From positions 1-21,075 of the forward strand of contig UQXC01000035.1 of assembly GCA_900544995.1 (NCBI GenBank): 21,075 nucleotides of DNA, given 5' to 3'. Below, piece by piece: positions 5,748 to 14,125 of the stretch (position 1 is the first letter of the stretch; each line of letters opens with the position of its first letter). The notes below the pieces were generated by a model. The model did not search any database, was not told the origin of the DNA, and saw only the letters and a list, made by a program, of their open reading frames with translations. The stretch comes from an uncultured Collinsella sp. (GTDB lineage Bacteria; Actinomycetota; Coriobacteriia; Coriobacteriales; Coriobacteriaceae). The position numbers and the translations under genes were made by a program.

Positions 5748-8048
5748 CTACTTGATCTTGGTCGTACCCGGTGCCAGGTTGGGGTCGGTCTCGTTGGCCT
5801 CGGTCTGGAAGTGCTCGGTGTACACGTTCTTGCCGTCGCGGAACATCTCGTAGTACTGCATCTTGGCGTAATCCTCGCGCGCCTTGGTGGCGGCTGCGGC
5901 AGCGGCGTCGTCGCCGGTGACGTTGGAGGAGAGCGCCCAGCGCAGGCTGGCGTCCTCGTAGCCCACCGAGTTGATGGCGGGCAGCGACTCGCGCAGCGTC
6001 ACGTGCGCCTTCTGGTAGTCTGTCAGCGGGGCGCCGATCAGCTGCATAAGCTGCGTGGACAGGTAGTTGGTAGACAGGTCGTCGACCTCGCTCGTCTGGT
6101 CGCAGCCGGCAACGTCGTAGTTGGCCCAGATGATGTAGTCGGTCTGCCACAGACGTTCCTGGTGCGTGGCATCGTCTTCGCCGGTAAACCACTTGTCGTT
6201 GAACTTGGACGGGAAGAACGGCTGGTGGTCGCCCCAGAACACCACGACCACCTTACGGTCGAGCTTGCTCAGGGCGTTGAGGAAGTAGCGAAGCGCCTGG
6301 TCGGACTGCTCGATGCACGAGACATACTCGTCGACATCGGACAGCGTGCCGTCCTCGACGGTCTTGGTGTCCAGGTCGGTCGTGTCGATGTTCAGGTGCA
6401 TCTGCTTGTCGACCGGCAGCAGGCCCGTATCGTAGCCCGAGTGGTTCTGCATGGTCACGTCGAAGATAAACTGCGGATCGGCGTTCTGGTCGAGCAGCTC
6501 AAGAATCTTGTCGTAGGTAGCCTGGTCGGTCACCATACCGCGCAGGGTGTCGGCTCCCTGGAAATCGTTGATGGACAGGAACTGGTCAAAGCCAAAGTCC
6601 TTGTAGACGTTCTCGCGGTTCCAATTGGTCGCGTGGTTGGGGTGCATGGCCGTGGTGGAATAGCCGAGCGATTTGAACTGCTCTGCCAGATTACCGGTCG
6701 TTTCCATGTTGTAGATGGTGTAGGGGTACACGCCCGAGCCCAGGTTGGCCATGGAGTTGCCGGTCATAAACTCAAACTCGGTATTGGCGGTACCGCCGCC
6801 GTAGGCGCTCACGTAGAGCTTGCCGCGGCTGAGGCAGTTGGACAGGCTCTTAAAGTACTGCGGGCCTTCGTAGCCGGCGCGCATGTTCTGGTAGATGGAT
6901 AGGTCCGAGAAGGTCTCGTTCATGATGGCGATGACCGTGGGCTTCTCGCTGTCGAACTGCTCCTTTGCGGCGGTGCGCTCGTCGCTCTTGGCCGCGTCGG
7001 ACTTGTCGTAGGCCTTGGCGTACTTTTTGAGCGTGGCCTTGGCATCGTCGACGGAGTAGTCGGCGGGTTTGGGCGGCTTGATGGACTGCGCCGCGCTAAT
7101 GAAAGCGGGCAGGTAGCCCTCGCGCCAGTAGCTCTCGAGCGGGCGCCAGGTGTAGACGGTGATGCCGAGGGTGTTGTAGTAGTCGATGAGGGTGACATGC
7201 GCGGTCACGCCGCCCAGGCACAGTACGGCGACGAGCAGGTTGGTGAGCAGCATGCGCTTGGCGTTGGCGGCACCCTTCTGACGGTGCGGCGCCACCAGGC
7301 CGGCGTACTCGCATAGCAGCATGGCGATGGCGGTAAAGCCCATGGACAGCACACAGAACAGCGAGATCGAGAAGGTGTAGCCGTTGCCGGCGACCGCGGC
7401 GGCGGTGGAGATGGCCGAAAGGTCGCCCGGCTGGATGGGCATGGATTTAAACGTGATAACGAAGAACTCGGCAATGCCCAGGACAAAGAGGGCAAAGGCC
7501 AGGACCGCGGGAGCTGCGCCGTGGCGCTGGAATAGGAAGAACAAGCCGGTCATGAGCACGGTGATGATGGCCCACTCGAGCAGGATGCACAGGGGGTAGA
7601 CCCAGGTAAAGTCGTGGTTGGACGAGACCTCCATGCCCAGCAGCGCAAAGACGCCGGCGAGCAGCAGGCACAGGACGGCGGCGACGAGTGGTTTGCCCAC
7701 AAAGGCGCCGCGCAGGCGGGCGAGCTTGCCGGTGGGGGCGGGGGCGTCGGGCTTGGCGAACGCAAAGACGCGCGGGGCGATGCGATCGCGGGCGATGCTG
7801 GCCCAGGCGCAGCCGGTGAGGATGGCGTTGGTCAGGATGAGCATCACAAAGGCGAGCGGCTCGTTTTGTGCGACGAGGCCAATAGCGCCCCAGACGGTCA
7901 AAAAGAGCTGGAACAGGCCAAAGGCGATGCTCCAGGCGAAGGCGCCCTTGGTGACGGTGCCCGACTGAGCGCGAATGGCCTTGGCCTCGCGCAAGACAAG
8001 GTAGACGGTCGCCGCAAGACCGACGAGCGAGATGGCGGCAGCGAACAT
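5748..8048 (-). CDS. LtaS-like membrane sulfatase / phosphoglycerol transferase
   Basis: The product has 766 residues. The ATG at 8048 is preceded by GAGGAG with 7-nt spacing; a GTG at 8063 overlaps that site and is less likely. The N-terminal ~290 residues hold seven or eight hydrophobic helices. The extracellular half is an alkaline-phosphatase-fold sulfatase domain of the lipoteichoic acid synthase type: metal ligand Glu378 in MNETFSD, nucleophile Thr420 in YGGGTANTEFEFMTG, and Asp607-His608 in FWGDHQPFF. Enzymes of this family move glycerol-phosphate from phosphatidylglycerol onto glycolipid or glycan outside the membrane. Which polymer is made here is not visible. An Ala-rich segment near the C-terminus (ATGDDAAAAAATK-like) follows the catalytic domain. 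It stands alone, convergent with the surface-protein gene and divergent from the nitroreductase. Confidence 0.88.
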   Translation of the reverse strand: MFAAAISLVGLAATVYLVLREAKAIRAQSGTVTKGAFAWSIAFGLFQLFLTVWGAIGLVAQNEPLAFVMLILTNAILTGCAWASIARDRIAPRVFAFAKPDAPAPTGKLARLRGAFVGKPLVAAVLCLLLAGVFALLGMEVSSNHDFTWVYPLCILLEWAIITVLMTGLFFLFQRHGAAPAVLAFALFVLGIAEFFVITFKSMPIQPGDLSAISTAAAVAGNGYTFSISLFCVLSMGFTAIAMLLCEYAGLVAPHRQKGAANAKRMLLTNLLVAVLCLGGVTAHVTLIDYYNTLGITVYTWRPLESYWREGYLPAFISAAQSIKPPKPADYSVDDAKATLKKYAKAYDKSDAAKSDERTAAKEQFDSEKPTVIAIMNETFSDLSIYQNMRAGYEGPQYFKSLSNCLSRGKLYVSAYGGGTANTEFEFMTGNSMANLGSGVYPYTIYNMETTGNLAEQFKSLGYSTTAMHPNHATNWNRENVYKDFGFDQFLSINDFQGADTLRGMVTDQATYDKILELLDQNADPQFIFDVTMQNHSGYDTGLLPVDKQMHLNIDTTDLDTKTVEDGTLSDVDEYVSCIEQSDQALRYFLNALSKLDRKVVVVFWGDHQPFFPSKFNDKWFTGEDDATHQERLWQTDYIIWANYDVAGCDQTSEVDDLSTNYLSTQLMQLIGAPLTDYQKAHVTLRESLPAINSVGYEDASLRWALSSNVTGDDAAAAAATKAREDYAKMQYYEMFRDGKNVYTEHFQTEANETDPNLAPGTTKIK

Positions 8049-8261
8049 GCTGAGACTCCTCACAAACTAAAACCTACGAAAGCGGGGGTTTACCCGATTG
8101 TTACCTAAATATGCGCTGCATTTGCGGGCTGCGCACAACAACCAGCCATATTAACGCGCACGTGTGGCGGTGTGGCGCAATGTAGTGGCGACCTGCGCGA
8201 TAATGGACGGGAATTACACGGAAACGTAAAGGCTTCTTAAAGAATTGGCGAGGGTAGGGCG

Positions 8262-9134
8262 ATGAGCGAGCAGGTTTGCAAGGCGGACATGGGCGGCGAC
8301 GGAGCTGCGGGCGTGGATATGTGCGGCTATCCGGTCGAGACTACGGGCAACGCGGTGCTGGACATTTTGGAACACCGCTCGTCCACGCGTGCCTTCGCGC
8401 GTGATGACGACGACCGTCCCGTGGCGGTGACCGACGAGCAGCGGGCGGCGATCTTGCATGCGGCGAGCCGCGCGCCGTCGGCGGGCGCCATGATGATGTA
8501 TTCCATCGTGAGCATCCGCGAGCAGGCAACGCTGGACCGTCTGGCCGACCTGTGCGACCACCAGCCCATGATCGCCAAGGCACCCTGGGCACTTATATTT
8601 GTGGTCGACTATGCCAAGTGGATCGATCTGTTTGAGCACGTGGGCTGCTTTGAGCCCGAGTTTGTAGAGCGTACGGGCAAGGCGCCCCGCCGCGCGCCGG
8701 GTCTGGGCGACTTTGCCATCGCGGCTCAGGATGCCGTGATCGCCGCGCAAAACGCCGTGGTTGCTGCCGAGGCCCTGGGGCTGGGGAGCTGCTATATCGG
8801 TGACATCGTCGAGAACGCCGAGGAAGTTGCCGCGCTGCTCGATCTGCCGCCCTATACCATGCCGCTGTCGATGCTCATCATCGGCACGCCCCGTAAGGAG
8901 CGCCCGGCAATCGCGCACCCCGTGGTGAACCTGGTGCACGAGGAGCGCTACTGCCGTGCGGATGCCGCGACTATGGATGCGCAGGTGGCCGAGATGGATG
9001 CGATGTTTCGCCCGCACGCCCGCGAGGTGGGGGAGCGCGTCGTGGATATCTACACCCGCAAGCACACGAGCCCCTTTATGGCCGAGATGAGCCGCTCCAT
9101 GGAGTGGTGGTTCAAAAACTGGCTCGGAAAATGA
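8262..9134 (+). CDS. Nitroreductase-family FMN oxidoreductase
   Basis: The product has 290 residues. The ATG at 8262 follows a purine-rich GAGGGTAGGGCG. The core shows the nitroreductase fold: HRSSTRAF at 38-45, where the Arg/Ser residues normally bind the FMN phosphate; RAPSAGAM near 70, the conserved loop by the flavin; and LGLGSCYIGDI near 170-180, the Gly-rich FMN contact. Such enzymes use NAD(P)H to reduce nitro groups, quinones or flavins in the cytoplasm; the natural substrate cannot be told. A C-terminal extension of about 60 residues (from VNLVHEERY) goes past the usual core. The gene is monocistronic, ending at a terminator hairpin. Confidence 0.85.
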   Translation: MSEQVCKADMGGDGAAGVDMCGYPVETTGNAVLDILEHRSSTRAFARDDDDRPVAVTDEQRAAILHAASRAPSAGAMMMYSIVSIREQATLDRLADLCDHQPMIAKAPWALIFVVDYAKWIDLFEHVGCFEPEFVERTGKAPRRAPGLGDFAIAAQDAVIAAQNAVVAAEALGLGSCYIGDIVENAEEVAALLDLPPYTMPLSMLIIGTPRKERPAIAHPVVNLVHEERYCRADAATMDAQVAEMDAMFRPHAREVGERVVDIYTRKHTSPFMAEMSRSMEWWFKNWLGK

Positions 9135-9136
9135 CG

Positions 9137-9170
9137 AGTGTGACAAGGGGATAGTCCCTTTGTCACACTT
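9137..9170 (+). terminator. Terminator hairpin after the nitroreductase
   Basis: AGTGTGACAAGGG pairs with CCCTTTGTCACACTT, with one bulge and a loop of GATAGT. It starts two bases after the stop codon. There is no long T-tract, but the stem is strong. Confidence 0.65.
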
Positions 9171-9251
9171 CATATCGCCGCGGTGGCCTAAAGACTGTAT
9201 AAATCTTTATCTAGCTGGGAAAACAGTGCATTAAAACATGGGCCGATTACC

Positions 9252-9257
9252 TATAAT
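9252..9257 (+). promoter_or_regulatory. Candidate -10 element for kup
   Basis: A perfect TATAAT lies 35 bp before the kup start codon, in a gap that contains no other gene. Only weak -35 matches (ATTAAA region, 9229-9236) are visible. I see no ydaO-type c-di-AMP riboswitch: the ~120-bp leader is too short. Confidence 0.45.
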
Positions 9258-9292
9258 CCCTTCGAACATTAAAGTTGGGAGGAAACCGGCTT

Positions 9293-11320
9293 ATGGAACA
9301 AAAGGCCAAGGAGGCAGCCTCGCACGCTGCGATTCCTGTGAGCATCTCGGCGATGCTCGTCACGCTGGGCGTGGTGTACGGCGATATCGGCACCAGCCCT
9401 ATGTATGTAACCAAGGCGCTCGTTGCCGGCAACGGCGGCATCGGAAGCGTCACGGAGGAGTTCGTGCTCGGCGCGCTCTCCCTTGTCGTGTGGACGGTCA
9501 CGCTGCTGACCACCATCAAGTATGTGCTCATCTCGCTGCGCGCCGATAACCATGGCGAGGGCGGCATCTTTGCCCTGTACAGCCTGGTCAAGCGTTGCGG
9601 CAAGTGGCTTATCATCCCCGCCATGCTGGGTGGCGCCGCGTTGCTCGCCGACGGCATCCTGACGCCGGCCGTTACCGTTACCACGGCCATCGAGGGCCTG
9701 CGCACTATCCCGGCGGTTCATGCCGTGCTGGGCGATGACCAGGGCCGCGTCGTCGCCATTACGCTCGCCATCATCATCGTGCTCTTCTTGGTACAGCGCA
9801 TCGGTACGGCCAAGATCGGTCACGCCTTTGGCCCCATCATGACGCTGTGGTTCCTATTCCTGGGCGGCACGGGTCTGTTCTTTGTCTTCCAGCACCCCGC
9901 CGTGCTGCTGTGCCTCAACCCGGTGCGCGGCATCGCCTTTTTGTTGAGCCCCAACAACCACGCGGGCATCATGATTCTGGGCAGCTGCTTCCTCGCCACC
10001 ACCGGTGCCGAGGCGCTCTACTCCGACATGGGCCACGTCGGCCGCGGCAACATCTACGCTACCTGGCCGTTCGTTAAGTGCTGCCTGCTGCTTTCCTATA
10101 TGGGCCAGGGCGCTTGGCTTATGAACAACGCTGCCAACCCCGAGCTCATGGGCATTGCCGATCTCAACCCGTTCTACCAGATGCTCGCCCCGGGCCTGCG
10201 CCCGTTTGCCGTCGGCCTTTCCACCGTCGCGGCCATCATTGCCTCGCAGGCGCTCATCACCGGTGCATTCTCGCTGGTGTCCGAGGCCAGCCGTCTGGAC
10301 CTCATGCCGCACATGCAGGTCTTCTACCCTGCCGAGACCAAGGGCCAGCTCTACATCCCCATGGTCAACAACGTCATGCTTGTCGGCTGCGTCATTGTGG
10401 TGCTGCTGTTCCAGAACTCGGCGCATATGGAAGCCGCCTACGGCCTTGCCATTACGCTGACTATGATGTGCACCACGCTGCTGCTCTTCTTCTACCTGCA
10501 CGAGGAGCGTAAGCTCAAGGTTGCTCCGTGGATCTTCGCAGCCTTCTTCCTTTTGCTCGAAGGCTTCTTCTTCGTGAGCTCGCTCACCAAGTTCTTCCAC
10601 GGCGGCTACTTCACCATCCTCATGGCTGCACTCATCATGGGCATTATGGTGTGCTGGTACAACGGTACGGCTGTTGAGCAGCGCCAGTTTACGCTGCTGC
10701 CGCTGCGCAGCTACCTGCCGCAGCTCAAGCGCCTGCGCGATGACGATCGCTACGAGCGCCTGAGCGACAACATCGTGTACCTGACCAAGGACACCCATAC
10801 CGACTACATCGACCGTGATATCGTCTACTCGATCTTGGACAAGCATCCCAAGCGCGCTCGCGCCTGGTGGTTCGTGAATGTCGAGACCATGGACGAGCCG
10901 CATACCTTTGCCTATTCGGTCGAGACGTTCGGTACCGACTACGTGTTCCGCGTGCATCTGTACCTGGGCTACAAGATCAACCAGCGCGTCAATGCCTACC
11001 TGCGCCAGGTCGTTCAGGACCTGGCTGCCACCGGCGAGCTGCCGGCGCAGACGCATGACTACTCGGTCTACAAGGATCCGGGCAACATCGGTACGTTCAA
11101 GTTCGTCCTGATCCGTAAGCTTCTGGCGCCCGAAAGCGATGTGGAGCCGAGCGAGCGTACGGCCATCACGCTCAAGTACATCATTCGTCGCGCCGCTGGC
11201 ACGCCTGCACGCTGGTACGGCCTGGAGAACTCCAACGTGAGCTTTGAGTACGTGCCGCTGTTCACCAAGTTCAAAGCCGTGAACAAGATGCAGCGCCTGG
11301 CTCCCAACGAGCGCCCGTAG
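9293..11320 (+). CDS. kup: Kup potassium uptake transporter
   Basis: The product has 675 residues. The ATG at 9293 follows GGGAGG; an in-frame TTG at 9275 lies before that site and is unlikely. Residues 26-37 carry the Kup signature GVVYGDIGTSPM, followed by about twelve hydrophobic helices up to residue ~465. Charged motifs typical of the family include RADNHGEGG, Gly-rich DGILTPA and SEASRLDLMP. A cytoplasmic C-terminal domain of about 200 residues completes the usual length. The protein brings in K+ with protons across the membrane. The next genes are a one-helix membrane protein and a KdpDE-type two-component system, so this is a potassium locus. Downstream gene 11382-11576 is close enough (61 bp) to be co-transcribed. 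Confidence 0.95.
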   Translation: MEQKAKEAASHAAIPVSISAMLVTLGVVYGDIGTSPMYVTKALVAGNGGIGSVTEEFVLGALSLVVWTVTLLTTIKYVLISLRADNHGEGGIFALYSLVKRCGKWLIIPAMLGGAALLADGILTPAVTVTTAIEGLRTIPAVHAVLGDDQGRVVAITLAIIIVLFLVQRIGTAKIGHAFGPIMTLWFLFLGGTGLFFVFQHPAVLLCLNPVRGIAFLLSPNNHAGIMILGSCFLATTGAEALYSDMGHVGRGNIYATWPFVKCCLLLSYMGQGAWLMNNAANPELMGIADLNPFYQMLAPGLRPFAVGLSTVAAIIASQALITGAFSLVSEASRLDLMPHMQVFYPAETKGQLYIPMVNNVMLVGCVIVVLLFQNSAHMEAAYGLAITLTMMCTTLLLFFYLHEERKLKVAPWIFAAFFLLLEGFFFVSSLTKFFHGGYFTILMAALIMGIMVCWYNGTAVEQRQFTLLPLRSYLPQLKRLRDDDRYERLSDNIVYLTKDTHTDYIDRDIVYSILDKHPKRARAWWFVNVETMDEPHTFAYSVETFGTDYVFRVHLYLGYKINQRVNAYLRQVVQDLAATGELPAQTHDYSVYKDPGNIGTFKFVLIRKLLAPESDVEPSERTAITLKYIIRRAAGTPARWYGLENSNVSFEYVPLFTKFKAVNKMQRLAPNERP

Positions 11321-11381
11321 GCGCCGACAGGTTGCACGGAGTTGGTTTTCGATGGACAAGATTGAGGCCGGGGAGGCAAAC

Positions 11382-11576
11382 ATGGATGCAAAGATGCTTG
11401 ATGGCCGCGAGGTGGTTGCCGAGCTGGTACGTGAGGCACGCGCCGACGCCGCCGAAGATCGGTTTTTGACGAACCGTGCCAACATGGATATGGCCGACCG
11501 CGTGATCTCGATCGTGGCACTGGTATTTGGAGCGGTGTGCGTGTGTGCCCTGCTCGCGCACGTGCTGTTTGTCTAG
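11382..11576 (+). CDS. Small single-helix membrane protein, unknown function
   Basis: The product has 64 residues. The ATG at 11382 has a strong ribosome binding site, GGGGAGG with 5-nt spacing; an upstream ATG at 11352 would give 74 residues with a weaker site. The N-terminal half is charged and helical (REVVAELVREARADAAEDRF), and the C-terminal 25 residues form one membrane helix (VISIVALVFGAVCVCALLAHVLFV). I recognise no family. It lies directly after kup, before a terminator-like hairpin. Its topology fits a small membrane partner of the transporter, but that is only inferred from position. Codon use matches the neighbours, which supports it as a real gene. Confidence 0.65.
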   Translation: MDAKMLDGREVVAELVREARADAAEDRFLTNRANMDMADRVISIVALVFGAVCVCALLAHVLFV

Positions 11577-11607
11577 CGACCGCCGGTTGCAAAGGCTATA
11601 CACTTGG

Positions 11608-11666
11608 AACCACCACAAGGGAAACCACCACAAAGGTGCCTGTCCCCTGTGGTGGTTTTTGTTTTT
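11608..11666 (+). terminator. Terminator-like hairpin with two alternative 5' arms before the kinase gene
   Basis: AACCACCACA occurs at 11608-11617 and again at 11623-11632. Either copy can pair with TGTGGTGGTT (11648-11657), which is followed by a T-rich tract. The hairpin ends about 20 bp before the kdpD-like start codon. It can end the kup transcript; the duplicated arm also allows two exclusive folds. Confidence 0.7.
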
Positions 11667-11686
11667 GAGAGAGGGGCGGGGCGCTG

Positions 11687-13312
11687 ATGGACGTCCGTAC
11701 GGACGGTGATATTGCCGATAGCTTTTGGTGGCGGCGCACAACGCTGACGCGCCGCACTCCTCTGTATGACGCCTGCGTGTCGGTGGGGCTGCTGGTCGCG
11801 GCGACGATTGTGGGCGCGCTGCTCGACCATCCGGGTCTCGCGCCGAGCATCATGATCGTCTATGTGTTCGCCGTTCAGCTGTGCGCATTCTTTACCTGGA
11901 GTCGCCTGTATTGCTTGCTGAGCTCGGCTGCCGCCGTGGCGCTCTACAACTTCTTGTTTGTCGACCCGCGCTACTCGCTGTCGCTTATCGACCGCGGCTA
12001 TCCCGGCATGTTCTTCATCATGTTTGTGGTCTCGCTTGTGTCGAGCTCGATTGCGTTGGCCCTGCGCCGCGCCTTGGCACAGGCTGCCGCCAGCGACCGC
12101 CGCACGCATATGGTGCTCGAGACCAACCGCATGCTGCAGCGGTGCGCCGACGAGCAGCAGATCGTTCACGCCATGGCAACGCAGCTGGCGCGTCTTTCGG
12201 GCTGTCCGGTCGTGTGGTACAGCGCCGACGCCGAGGGCGATGACCTGCTGCCGCGTGCGACATACACGGCCGTGGGCGATGCCGCGCCGGTGCATGAACT
12301 GGCGCCGCAGATGCCGCCGCGGCTCTCGGCGTCCGCCTATGTGGGAACGCCGCTCGATGCAACCTATGGCGGCTCGGCGTTTTATGGCATCTACCTGACG
12401 GTTCGCACGGGCGACGGCTTCGTCCGCTCGGGCGACCCCGCCTCGGTGGTGGGCGTGCTGGCTATCGTTGCCGAGCCCGACGTGCTGACGCATGAGGAGC
12501 GGACACTTGCCGATGCCATCGTGAGCGAAGGCGAGCTGGCGCTCGACCGCGCCCGCGCCATGGAGGCCCGCGAGGAAGCGGCGGTGCTCGCCAAAAACGA
12601 ACAGCTGCGCGCCAACCTGCTGCGCTCCATCTCGCATGATCTGCGCACGCCGCTTACCAGTATTTCGGGTAATGCCGACGTGCTGCTCGATCAGGGCTCG
12701 ACCGGCACCGCCGTGCTCGACGCCCAAACGCGCCGCGGCCTGCTTCTATCCATTCGCTCGGATGCGCTGTGGCTCAACGCCACCGTCGAGAATCTGCTCG
12801 CCATCACCAAGCTCGAGGGCGGCGGTATGCGCCTGTCGACCACGCTCGAGCTCATGGACGATATCGTCGAGGAGGCGCTGCGCCACGTGAACCCTGCCGT
12901 GCGCGAGCACGACCTTAAGGTGGTAGCGTGCGATGATCCGGCGCTCGTCAACGTTGATGCACGCCTGATGGTGCAGCTGGTGGTCAATCTGGTGAACAAC
13001 GCCATCACCTATACGCCCGCGGGCTCGCATATCATGATTTCGATTAGCGTCGACGATGGACGCGTGGCGTGCTCGGTGGCCGATGATGGTCCGGGCATCG
13101 CACCCGAGGATCGCGAGCGGATCTTCGAGTCGTTCTATACCGCCAACCATGGTCTGGCCGACAGCCACCGCAGCGTTGGCCTGGGTCTTTCGCTCTGCCG
13201 CTCCATTGCGTTGGCACATGGCGGTAGCATAGAGGTTGCCGCGGCGGACCCGCACGGTTCGGTCTTTACGATTGAACTTCCCGCCGCCGACGTTTCGTTT
13301 GATAAGGAGTAG
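11687..13312 (+). CDS. kdpD: KdpD-like sensor histidine kinase lacking the N-terminal KdpD/USP region
   Basis: The product has 541 residues, whereas full KdpD is near 900. It begins about 25 residues before a four-helix membrane domain (about 27-125, DUF4118 type, with APSIMIVYVFAVQL and YNFLFVDPRYSL, which resemble KdpD). A GAF-like segment (about 140-290) and a helix linker follow. The catalytic part has the H-box SISHDLRTPLTSISG with His317, the N-box LVVNLVNNAITYTP, DDGPGIAPED, FESFY and GLGLSLCRSIALAHGG. The missing N-terminal part is the cytoplasmic KdpD/universal-stress-like module that in full KdpD carries additional ligand and partner sites. The protein should phosphorylate KdpE from the next gene, 4 bp away. 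Truncation is not recent decay: the start has its own GAGAGGGG site and the frame is intact. Confidence 0.88.
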   Translation: MDVRTDGDIADSFWWRRTTLTRRTPLYDACVSVGLLVAATIVGALLDHPGLAPSIMIVYVFAVQLCAFFTWSRLYCLLSSAAAVALYNFLFVDPRYSLSLIDRGYPGMFFIMFVVSLVSSSIALALRRALAQAAASDRRTHMVLETNRMLQRCADEQQIVHAMATQLARLSGCPVVWYSADAEGDDLLPRATYTAVGDAAPVHELAPQMPPRLSASAYVGTPLDATYGGSAFYGIYLTVRTGDGFVRSGDPASVVGVLAIVAEPDVLTHEERTLADAIVSEGELALDRARAMEAREEAAVLAKNEQLRANLLRSISHDLRTPLTSISGNADVLLDQGSTGTAVLDAQTRRGLLLSIRSDALWLNATVENLLAITKLEGGGMRLSTTLELMDDIVEEALRHVNPAVREHDLKVVACDDPALVNVDARLMVQLVVNLVNNAITYTPAGSHIMISISVDDGRVACSVADDGPGIAPEDRERIFESFYTANHGLADSHRSVGLGLSLCRSIALAHGGSIEVAAADPHGSVFTIELPAADVSFDKE

Positions 13313-13316
13313 CGCT

Positions 13317-14030
13317 GTGTCGAACTCTGCCGTAAAACCGCTCATCTTGGTCGTTGAGGACGACCCCGCCGTTCGCAATCTTATTGTTGCCGCGCTCGAG
13401 GCGCACGGCTTGCGCCATATGGCTGTGGAGACCGCCCATGCTGCCATCGCCGCCGCCTCATCGCAGGCGCCGAGCATTGTGCTGCTCGATCTGGGCCTGC
13501 CCGATATGGACGGCGTCAAGGTGGTGGAGTCGGTGCGCGCATGGTCGGGCATGCCGATTATCGTGGTCTCGGCGCGCAGCGAGGATGCGGACAAAATCCG
13601 CGCGCTCGATGCTGGCGCCGACGACTATCTGACCAAGCCGTTTTCGGTCGAGGAGCTGCTCGCGCGCATTCGCACGACGCTCAGGCGCCTTTCGTATGCG
13701 CAAACGGGCGGTGTTGCCTCCGAGGCCTCGTTCGATGCCGGTGAGCTACATATCGATTTTGATGCCGGCATCGCCATGATGGACGGCGAGGAGCTGCATC
13801 TGACGCCGATCGAGTACAAGTTGCTCTGCTTGCTGGCGCACAACGCCGACAAGGTGCTGACGCACCAGTTTATCCTGCACGAGATTTGGGGCACGGCGAC
13901 CAAGAGCGACCTGGCGAGCCTGCGCGTCTTTATGGGCACGCTGCGCAAGAAGATTGAGTCCGACCCCGCGCATCCGCGCTATATCCAGACGCACGTGGGT
14001 ATTGGTTACCGATTGGTCATCCAGGGATAG
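13317..14030 (+). CDS. kdpE: KdpE-like response regulator (OmpR/PhoB family)
   Basis: The product has 237 residues. A GTG start at 13317 follows AAGGAG with 7-nt spacing; the longer open frame from 13236 overlaps the kinase gene and adds a non-homologous leader. The receiver domain has the acidic pair Asp15/Asp16 (VVEDDP), phosphorylation site Asp58 (LLDLGLPDMDG) and Lys107 (LTKPF). The C-terminal winged helix has HLTPIEYKLLCLLA, the recognition-helix region TKSDLASLRVFMGTLRKKIE and the final hairpin GIGYRLV. It should bind DNA when phosphorylated by the kinase just upstream. In model species KdpE turns on the kdpFABC pump; that operon is not in this window, so its targets here are unknown and kup is a candidate. 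Confidence 0.92.
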   Translation: MSNSAVKPLILVVEDDPAVRNLIVAALEAHGLRHMAVETAHAAIAAASSQAPSIVLLDLGLPDMDGVKVVESVRAWSGMPIIVVSARSEDADKIRALDAGADDYLTKPFSVEELLARIRTTLRRLSYAQTGGVASEASFDAGELHIDFDAGIAMMDGEELHLTPIEYKLLCLLAHNADKVLTHQFILHEIWGTATKSDLASLRVFMGTLRKKIESDPAHPRYIQTHVGIGYRLVIQG

Positions 14031-14055
14031 GTCGGCATCCGCCATCCCAATATGA

Positions 14056-14120
14056 GTTGCGGTGAAATACGGTCTAAATTTACCTAATTCCAGGCAAAAC
14101 AGTCCGTATTCCACCGCAAC
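14056..14120. terminator. Long imperfect inverted repeat between convergent kdpE and rlmKL
   Basis: Arms 14056-14075 and 14101-14120 are 20 nt long (GTTGCGGTG...CACCGCAAC outer part) with about two mismatches and a 25-nt loop. It begins 25 bp after kdpE and ends 5 bp from the rlmKL stop. Its position between converging genes fits a bidirectional terminator; it has no T-tract, so it may instead be a dispersed repeat used as one. Confidence 0.55.
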
Positions 14121-14125
14121 GTTGT

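Noticed and set aside
5365..6192. 275-residue minus-strand frame spanning the gap and the end of the LtaS-like gene
   Set aside because: It is a frame shadow of the LtaS-like gene that continues through repeats; it has no domain and no initiation signal.
9171..9292. c-di-AMP (ydaO) riboswitch before kup
   Set aside because: The leader after the predicted promoter is only about 30 nt and the conserved riboswitch blocks are absent.
9854..11485. 543-residue minus-strand open frame opposite kup
   Set aside because: Low-complexity composition (His/Arg/Ala-rich) and no motifs, against an unmistakable Kup on the plus strand.
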